Source: UBA1067 sp050874585 | GTDB taxonomy: Bacteria > Verrucomicrobiota > Kiritimatiellia > RFP12 > UBA1067 | Length of the DNA: 11,011 nucleotides | Direction: 5' to 3' | NCBI GenBank assembly: GCA_050874585.1 | Contig: JBNMKZ010000071.1 | Location: 1 to 11,011, forward strand | Part shown: piece by piece, positions 5,837-11,011 of the stretch | Numbering within the stretch: position 1 is the stretch's first letter | Layout: each line of letters opens with the position of its first letter | Notes under the pieces: generated by a model | Told to the model about the DNA's origin: nothing | Seen by the model: the letters and a program-made list of their open reading frames with translations, nothing else | Databases searched by the model: none | Position numbers and translations under genes: made by a program

Positions 5837-8230
5837 ATGGCTCATGGGCCTACTTGTATCGCGGGGATCGTTTCCCTTGCTGGAATCGCCGTTCTTGCAC
5901 AACCACTGAAAGCGGATGTCGTCCGCTTTCCAATGGCGCTGTGCGAGACGGCGGACGGTACGGTGTGGGCCGGGACGGACGGTGACGGCCTCTGGTATAG
6001 CAATGTCGTGACAAAGGCATGGGTGCGGGATGCGCGCTATGGAGGTGTTGGTGGAGATTGCTCGTTTTGTCTGTACGAGGATTCGAATGGGTGCCTCTGG
6101 TCAGGATCTCTGTCGGAAGGGCCATGTGTCTACAACGGACGAGAGTGGCGGTCCTATCCGCTTGAGTCTGGTTTTTTAGGGAGTCGGGTCTTTTCAATCG
6201 CTGGGTCGTCGGATGGTTCAGTCTGGGTTGCATCTGATGGTGGACTCGCTCGCTATTCGAGTGCGACCGATTCGTGGCGATTCTGGACACGGGACGACGG
6301 CTTGCCCGAAAACGAGATTATGGCGGTTGCCTGTGACAATAAGGGTCGCGTCTATTTGGGGCATGCGACGGCAGGCGTGTCGATTGGTGATTCCGCCGAT
6401 GACTATTCACAGTGGCGGACTGTCTCTGCACCGTGGAAGTTCAAGGGTGGTAAGTATGAGGTGCCTCCAGCTGAGAAGGGTGTCGGCCTGCCATCCAATC
6501 TTCTGAATTGCCTCATGGTTCATGCGGATGGCACGGTGTTCGCGGGGACGCTTTCGGGCTTGGCAATCAGTACGGATCGGGGGGACAACTGGTCTTTCAT
6601 TCGGGCAAAGGACTATTACAAGTATCTTGGACAGAACGAAACGCCCGCCCTTGAGCGAAAGGGTAGGCGACTGTTGCCGGATGACTATGTGTCCAGTCTC
6701 ACGCCGCTTGGAGAGACGACCGTCCTGATTTGTGGACGAGAAGGCGGCACGAGTGTCTATGATATTCGCCGCCGAACGGTTCTTCAGGACGAGAAACGGG
6801 AGGGGGAAGAGTGGATCACTTCTTCAATTCGTTTGCGGGATGGACGGGTCTTGCTGGGGACGTATGGCGGAGGGATCGTTCAGTCCACTTGGAAGGGAAC
6901 ACCGATTGCGGTCGCTGCAAGTCGCCTGGCGCAGGGGCAACGGATATTTCCGCGAACGCCTATTGAGGCGACGGATGGAAGAAGAAAGAGGCCTCTTAAT
7001 GTCCAATCTTCAGGTCATCCCCCTGCATTTTATTTGCGGGATGACTGGGAGACGAAGGGCGATTGGTGGGGTCGCTATGGTCTGCGCGATGCAATCCTCT
7101 GTGCTATGTATGCGCAATGGGGCGATTTCGAGTGCGTGAATGCGGAAGAAGCTGACTATCTCGTGAAGGGATGGATTGGACCCAATGCGCGAAAGTTTGA
7201 GTGTAGACGAAACTGGTTGCACTGGATTGTGACGGACAATCCGAATTCTCTCTGGTTGCCAGTGCAAGGCATCCGTCGTCAGGCGGAATGGGATGACTAT
7301 GGCGAGACATACGGGCGCTACTTCAATGGCCCAGACTTGACGGTTCAGATTCAGATGCCCAAAGGCGTTCACGATATTGCTCTTTATTTCTTCAATAAGG
7401 ATGGCCATGACGGCCAGAATCGGCGGAGGGACTATCTCATCGAGATGAGTCGCATTGCACCTGATAAAACGCCCGTCTTGGCTCGTGCGCGTGTGAAGGA
7501 CTTCTGGAATGGAGTCTACAAGGTCTTTCGCATCAACGAAGAGGGCACCTATTTCTTTCGAATTCGACGGCAGGGGAGTTTCGCGACAATTCTTTCGGGC
7601 GTTTTCATTCAGGGGGCGCATGAAGCCCGGGAGTCCTTCGAGGAACCGTTTATGAATACGGCCTCGTACATGGGAGGTGTTGTTTACCAGGAGCCGCTTC
7701 CGACGTTCAATGGCAATCCCGCGTCGAAATTGGCCATTGCCTGTACGAATGCCGTTCGGCATCATGAGAAGGCTGTTACTGGTAAGGCATTTGACCGGGC
7801 GCGCTTTGGGCTCGCACGTATTTATGCCGCGAGTGTGAAACGGATGGATTCCGATACGAATGAGCATTTGCGCTGGCGGATGAGGAGATGGAGCAAGGCG
7901 GACAAGGAGAAGTTTACCTACTATACAAAGTTAATCTGGGCGGGTGTTCAAATCAAGTGCTGGTGGTATATACTTCGGAAAAATGCGAAGTACAGCAAGA
8001 ATACGGTCGATTCACTTGAGGATTTGAATGCGGCTTTGAAAGGAAAGCATTTGCTTCGTTCCCTTGACGATTGGATTGAAGCCGTTCCGCCTGAGCGGCG
8101 CGAATATGTTGTGCCCCCTTCGTCAAATTTCTGGGAACGGGCGGCATTGACGCGCTACCACTTTCGTCCACCCGTTTCAGAGTGTGAAAAGGAAGACGAA
8201 GGAAAGGAAATAAAAGAATGGATACCATAG
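5837..8230 (+). CDS. Exported beta-propeller protein with a Gly-Asp-Trp-Trp-type C-terminal domain
   Basis: 797 residues, ATG with AGGAGG at 5826-5831. A signal peptide covers about 1-26 (Leu-Lys-Ala before Asp27). Residues about 30-355 contain repeated propeller-blade strands of the two-component-regulator-propeller kind: DGTVWAGT (40-47), NGCLWSG (84-90), DGSVWVAS (126-133), KGRVYLG (169-175), DGTVFAGT (231-238), DGRVLLGT (335-342). A linker precedes a second domain, about 394-592, with Asp-Trp-Glu-Thr-Lys-Gly-Asp-Trp-Trp-Gly-Arg-Tyr-Gly (403-415), Glu-Trp-Asp-Asp-Tyr-Gly-Glu-Thr-Tyr (484-492), Gly-Pro-Asp-Leu (498-501) and Tyr-Phe-Phe-Asn-Lys-Asp-Gly-His (517-524). From memory this recurs as a galactose-binding-like domain in large exported proteins of planctomycete/verrucomicrobial relatives; no function is known to me. 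The last 190 residues are helical, with many Trp. There is no kinase or DNA-binding part, so it is not a complete sensor. It may bind glycans or proteins at the cell surface. Confidence 0.82.
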   Translation: MAHGPTCIAGIVSLAGIAVLAQPLKADVVRFPMALCETADGTVWAGTDGDGLWYSNVVTKAWVRDARYGGVGGDCSFCLYEDSNGCLWSGSLSEGPCVYNGREWRSYPLESGFLGSRVFSIAGSSDGSVWVASDGGLARYSSATDSWRFWTRDDGLPENEIMAVACDNKGRVYLGHATAGVSIGDSADDYSQWRTVSAPWKFKGGKYEVPPAEKGVGLPSNLLNCLMVHADGTVFAGTLSGLAISTDRGDNWSFIRAKDYYKYLGQNETPALERKGRRLLPDDYVSSLTPLGETTVLICGREGGTSVYDIRRRTVLQDEKREGEEWITSSIRLRDGRVLLGTYGGGIVQSTWKGTPIAVAASRLAQGQRIFPRTPIEATDGRRKRPLNVQSSGHPPAFYLRDDWETKGDWWGRYGLRDAILCAMYAQWGDFECVNAEEADYLVKGWIGPNARKFECRRNWLHWIVTDNPNSLWLPVQGIRRQAEWDDYGETYGRYFNGPDLTVQIQMPKGVHDIALYFFNKDGHDGQNRRRDYLIEMSRIAPDKTPVLARARVKDFWNGVYKVFRINEEGTYFFRIRRQGSFATILSGVFIQGAHEARESFEEPFMNTASYMGGVVYQEPLPTFNGNPASKLAIACTNAVRHHEKAVTGKAFDRARFGLARIYAASVKRMDSDTNEHLRWRMRRWSKADKEKFTYYTKLIWAGVQIKCWWYILRKNAKYSKNTVDSLEDLNAALKGKHLLRSLDDWIEAVPPERREYVVPPSSNFWERAALTRYHFRPPVSECEKEDEGKEIKEWIP

Positions 8231-9591
8231 GGATTGTCATCATCGGCGCATTGCCGCTACTCGGGCTTTCCGCATTGGCGGGCGAGCCGGAGGCCGAGGA
8301 GGAAATCGTGCTCAAGGAGGGTCTCATCGACCTGTCGACATCTTTCAAGACGCCTGCCGGGACGGAAGACTACGCCCGGACCTGCGAGCACCTTCCGGAC
8401 GGGACCTTTTCCGCCCGTGTCGTCTCCGAGCCCAAGCTCGCGGAGGAGTGGCGCATCGACGAGAACCAGCCGACGTATGAGTGGAGCGGGATTGACGGAA
8501 CGACCAAGGGGAAGGATCGTTCGCAGTACATCGTCCGCGTCGGGGCATTCGGGACGCACTATACCGTGACGGCCACGGCGACGTGGAAGCTCGTGTGCAA
8601 AGACGGGAGAAAGTCCGAGACGAGTGCGTCGGCCTCGATGACACTCGACGCCATCCGCTACGCGTTCTGGACGGAGGTACCGGGGGTCGACGGGCGCGGC
8701 GAGAACGAACTCGTCGACAGCAACCCCGGATGGCTTGACGTGGAGGCGGCCGGGTGCACGAACACGAAGGTTCTCTCGCTTCTTCCGTCGTCGAGTCCAC
8801 TGCCACCCGAGGGCGTGTCGCCGCAGAACGAGGTCAACAACACCTGGATGACCCTCGTCAGCTTCGGCGATCCGCTGAGGTGGAGGATCCCCTGCCCCTA
8901 CTGGTACGGCGGGTCGCCCACCAACAAGCCGCCCGCGTGCTGCTACACGAATGTCGCGAAGTACTCGATTTCGCTGAATCCGGACGGATGCGGGCTGCAC
9001 ACGAATGTCGTCAGCGTCTACCTGCCGAACACGGATCTCGACTCGCGCATGGACGCGCTGCCGAGGCTTGTCCGCACCGCGACATTTACCGTCCTTCGTC
9101 AGGAGAATTTGACGACGAACGAAGTGTCGTTCATCCGGACATGGTTCAAGGTGACGGACTATGGGATGCCGGCCGTTGGTGCCGTGATGAATGCAACCTC
9201 CCAGTACGCGGAGAAGATCAAGAAGGAGGAGCAGGTACACATGAGGCAGTTCATGCGTGAGAAGGGGTATGGGTTCGAGGATATGTATTCGGTGGAGGAT
9301 GCCCTCTTATGTGTTGAGATCTTGAAAATAGACACATATTTTGATTCGAAGTCAGAAAAAGAAGCGCGAATTAAAGTTAAGGAAGTACAGGATGCACTCA
9401 TAGATGAAAAAAAGATAAGTGAGACTTATTGGGGAGAGAATCGGTACTTTTCAGAGCGGAAGGCAAAGGAACTCGTTGGATATGGTGAAGCGTATCGATA
9501 TCATTGCACTTATGAGAGTGCAGATAAAGAAGGTCTGAAATGCTCAAAGGAAGATATTGCGAACAAATATTATAACAAGAATGAGGAATAG
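8218..9591 (+). CDS. Exported protein of unknown function with an AT-rich, Lys/Glu-rich C-terminal part
   Basis: 457 residues. The ATG overlaps the end of the propeller gene by 13 bases and has AAGGA at 8204-8208. A signal peptide covers about 1-22 (hydrophobic 4-20, Ala-Leu-Ala before Gly22). Residues about 30-315 are beta-rich and contain Cys pairs (for example Cys241-Cys242) and an Ig-like alternation near 103-145 (YIVRV, YTVTATATW, SASASMTL). From about residue 330 the protein turns helical and charged. From about 357 the DNA turns AT-rich: line 8701-8760 is 40/60 G+C and line 9361-9420 is 21/60 by hand count. The C-terminal 100 residues have no motif I can name. The strong composition change inside one intact frame suggests that the tail was acquired separately. 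The tail and the following gene may form one exchanged unit. Confidence 0.8.
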   Translation: MDTIGIVIIGALPLLGLSALAGEPEAEEEIVLKEGLIDLSTSFKTPAGTEDYARTCEHLPDGTFSARVVSEPKLAEEWRIDENQPTYEWSGIDGTTKGKDRSQYIVRVGAFGTHYTVTATATWKLVCKDGRKSETSASASMTLDAIRYAFWTEVPGVDGRGENELVDSNPGWLDVEAAGCTNTKVLSLLPSSSPLPPEGVSPQNEVNNTWMTLVSFGDPLRWRIPCPYWYGGSPTNKPPACCYTNVAKYSISLNPDGCGLHTNVVSVYLPNTDLDSRMDALPRLVRTATFTVLRQENLTTNEVSFIRTWFKVTDYGMPAVGAVMNATSQYAEKIKKEEQVHMRQFMREKGYGFEDMYSVEDALLCVEILKIDTYFDSKSEKEARIKVKEVQDALIDEKKISETYWGENRYFSERKAKELVGYGEAYRYHCTYESADKEGLKCSKEDIANKYYNKNEE

Positions 9592-9606
9592 CAAGGAGGG
9601 CTTTCA

Positions 9607-10596
9607 ATGAAAGATAATAAAGTATTTTTATCCGTGAGAATGATTTGCCTTTTTATGGTTATTATTACTTCTTCTCTTGGAGGAATAGCTTGTGGCAATC
9701 GTATGAAGCCGCCGTCAGACTTCTCATCGTTGCCGTTGTCGGTTAAACGGATGGTTTGCCATCAAATTATGGATTGTGCCGTCCGAAAGGATGTTTCTTG
9801 TGGGTTGGTACAGATTTTCCCAGAGGATTATTTCAATGACACCTATGAGATGTTTCATTGTTCGGAAGAAGATTCGACATTCATGGAGGATCTTGGTCTT
9901 CGTGTGGGGCGATGCATACGAGGTTTTTCCCTGTCAGAAAATAAAATGGACTTTCTTAATCGTAATAAGTTGATTTATTTGAACATTCGGAATCCAAGTG
10001 AAGATGAAATCCGATCTCGGCGACTGATGGTTGACGGACGGGTTCAGTACGCGCCGGGCGTAATTAAGCCGAGTGGGCAGTGCCTTTTTCTGTTCCTTGA
10101 GAAAGCGCGTCGACACGAATGGAATCCGGAAGATGCCTACATCAATCGGAAGGTGTGTGAAATGAAGATGGCGGATTGGCCGGATTCAGTTCGCAGGCTT
10201 TGGGAGAAGTCTGCGCATGGAGTCATTTCAAATTGTGCCTTTGTTGTCAATCGTCGATATGGTATGCCGCCGCCCGTTGGTTCATATCGGGAGTCCGTCA
10301 AGAAGATGATTGATTTTATGTATCGAAGTGCACGACTATCAAGAAATCTAAATCCCCTCATCGAGTTGAGCGAGCGCGAGGCGACGGAAATCGTCTACCT
10401 GACGGCACTCTGCCGCGGCCGTGTGCGGACGATGGACGAGTTCAACGCGGCATTCGTCCCGAAGGGGGAGACGTTCCTCGTCCGCCTGACCGTGCCGGAA
10501 TGCGAGACGGAAATCGGGCGGCTGCTCTACGACCTCGCCCGAAAACGGGGACTCTTAGGGCGAAAGGAAAAGGACGGAGGTGCTTTCCCTTCGTGA
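9607..10596 (+). CDS. Exported or lipoprotein-like protein of unknown function
   Basis: 329 residues, starting 15 bases after the previous stop behind AAGGAGGG (9593-9600). A basic start and a hydrophobic stretch (about 12-28) form a signal sequence. Ile-Ala-Cys29 could be a lipobox, but Gly at the -3 position is unusual, so plain Sec cleavage is equally possible. The body is mixed helical and Cys-rich (Cys51, 57, 65, 85, 103, 159, 184, 210) with no motif I recognise. DNA is AT-rich up to about 10350 and GC-rich afterwards: line 9661-9720 is 27/60 G+C and line 10441-10500 is 39/60 by hand count. The last 80 residues (from about Leu251, with Arg/Glu-rich helices) therefore differ in origin or constraint. 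It could be the partner of the upstream protein's tail. It is the last gene of its run. Confidence 0.78.
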   Translation: MKDNKVFLSVRMICLFMVIITSSLGGIACGNRMKPPSDFSSLPLSVKRMVCHQIMDCAVRKDVSCGLVQIFPEDYFNDTYEMFHCSEEDSTFMEDLGLRVGRCIRGFSLSENKMDFLNRNKLIYLNIRNPSEDEIRSRRLMVDGRVQYAPGVIKPSGQCLFLFLEKARRHEWNPEDAYINRKVCEMKMADWPDSVRRLWEKSAHGVISNCAFVVNRRYGMPPPVGSYRESVKKMIDFMYRSARLSRNLNPLIELSEREATEIVYLTALCRGRVRTMDEFNAAFVPKGETFLVRLTVPECETEIGRLLYDLARKRGLLGRKEKDGGAFPS

Positions 10597-10833
10597 TGCC
10601 TGTCTCAACCCGTCGCGACGGGTCTCTCCACCTTCTGTAATCGGCAGAATTTACGTCTGTGTTGGACATTTTGCGCCAATCCAGGCCGAAGCGAGGGCGT
10701 GCTGCCGGGCTAACGTGCGCAGGGAGATGCGCGGCAGTTTCGTGTCAGCCCCGCAGGGCGCACGAAAGCTTTCAGCGTCCTTCGGTGTCCGCCGCGCCCC
10801 TCAGTGAATTTCAGTGACCGCCGGCCGCCAGGC
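10597..10833. other. Non-coding stretch without a convincing gene
   Basis: No reading frame here has a ribosome site or a recognisable protein, and I see no tRNA-like T-arm. It contains a perfect palindrome (10608-10623) and a doubled TCAGTGA (10801-10807 and 10811-10817). It is probably the 3' untranslated region of the operon. Confidence 0.5.
10608..10623. repeat. Perfect 16-base palindrome
   Basis: ACCCGTCGCGACGGGT equals its own reverse complement. It starts 12 bases after the stop of the last gene. No T-run follows, so it is not a classic terminator. It could be a dyad operator, an mRNA-end hairpin or a recombination site. Confidence 0.6.
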
Positions 10834-10859
10834 ATGGTAAACTCAATGGGTAAACTCCA
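10834..10859 (+). repeat. Tandem near-repeat next to the terminator stem
   Basis: ATGGTAAACTCA (10834-10845) is followed directly by ATGGGTAAACTCCA (10846-10859). The second copy has one extra G and one extra C and forms the left arm of the hairpin at 10846-10886. Either copy could pair with the right arm. Confidence 0.7.
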
Positions 10860-10891
10860 TCAGGTGTTCGGCTGGAGTTTACCCATTTTTT
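10846..10891 (+). terminator. Strong rho-independent terminator
   Basis: ATGGGTAAACTCCA (10846-10859) and TGGAGTTTACCCAT (10873-10886) form a perfect 14-bp stem with a 13-base loop, followed by T residues to 10891. The orientation ends plus-strand transcription, so it most likely closes the operon ending at 10596, about 250 bases upstream. There is no T-run on the other side. Confidence 0.8.
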
Positions 10892-10898
10892 GAGGCGA

Positions 10899-10941
10899 GA
10901 AGTTGATTTCGCCCCGTGTTTTATAGGGTGAAGTTGATTTC
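10899..10941 (+). repeat. Pair of 12-base direct repeats
   Basis: GAAGTTGATTTC occurs at 10899-10910 and 10930-10941, 31 bases apart start to start (about three helical turns). Such a pair could bind a regulator in tandem or mark the end of another element beyond the window. Confidence 0.6.
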
Positions 10942-10946
10942 AGGAA

Positions 10947-11011
10947 GTGTATTTTGCGTATCGGAAGGCGAAGCTGCTATCCGTCGTTGAGTTCAAGCAG
11001 TTCGGCGAAGC
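10947..11011 (+). CDS. Possible start of a further gene, cut by the window end
   Basis: From GTG 10947 the frame is open to the last base (21 codons plus two bases, starting Tyr-Phe-Ala-Tyr-Arg-Lys after the initiator). AGGA lies only two bases before the GTG, which is too close to be a good ribosome site. A frame this short is open by chance fairly often. No product can be named. Confidence 0.2.
   Translation, partial: MYFAYRKAKLLSVVEFKQFGE

Noticed and set aside
10597..10840. Search for a tRNA, a CRISPR array or another structured RNA in the 3' non-coding stretch.
   Set aside because: No T-arm consensus, no regularly spaced repeats and no riboswitch-like core were seen.

Overview
The window looks like bacterial chromosome with high but uneven GC. 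It carries seven plus-strand protein genes, a decayed minus-strand insertion sequence and a short repeat-rich 3' end. TGA, TAG and TAA all occur as ordinary stops, and starts follow AGGAGG-type ribosome binding sites, so the standard bacterial code fits. The large exported proteins of unknown function, the Gly-Asp-Trp-Trp-type domain joined to a beta-propeller, and the secreted esterase with a discoidin-like tail recall uncultured Planctomycetes-Verrucomicrobia-Chlamydiae relatives such as Kiritimatiellae or Lentisphaerae. This placement is inference from style, not from a marker gene.

Block 1 (2-4851) is a tight run of four genes with spacings of 12, 9 and -4 bases. It holds the 3' part of a large protein ending in a DUF7689-like Cys/His domain, a small exported protein, an exported alpha/beta hydrolase with a discoidin-like domain, and a multi-pass GT-C-type glycosyltransferase. 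The last gene stops inside the end of an insertion sequence. Block 2 (4846-5756) is an IS30-family element bounded by inverted repeats, with its transposase broken by frameshifts and a TGA. Block 3 (5837-10596) is a second run of three genes behind a clear sigma70-like promoter: an exported beta-propeller protein, an exported protein with an AT-rich C-terminal part, and an exported protein with an AT-rich front. Block 4 (10597-11011) has no convincing complete gene. It holds a perfect 16-base palindrome, a strong terminator hairpin and two short direct repeats.

The most interesting pattern is shared by genes 1/2 and genes 6/7. In each pair the upstream gene starts GC-rich and turns AT-rich at its 3' end. 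A strong AAGGAGG site follows at or just after its stop, and the downstream exported gene starts AT-rich and returns to GC-rich. The AT-rich islands (about 630-1590 and 9290-10350) therefore straddle gene borders. This resembles swapped C-terminal-domain/partner cassettes such as those of polymorphic toxin-immunity loci. The toxin-immunity reading is a hypothesis; no toxic activity can be read directly from the sequence.
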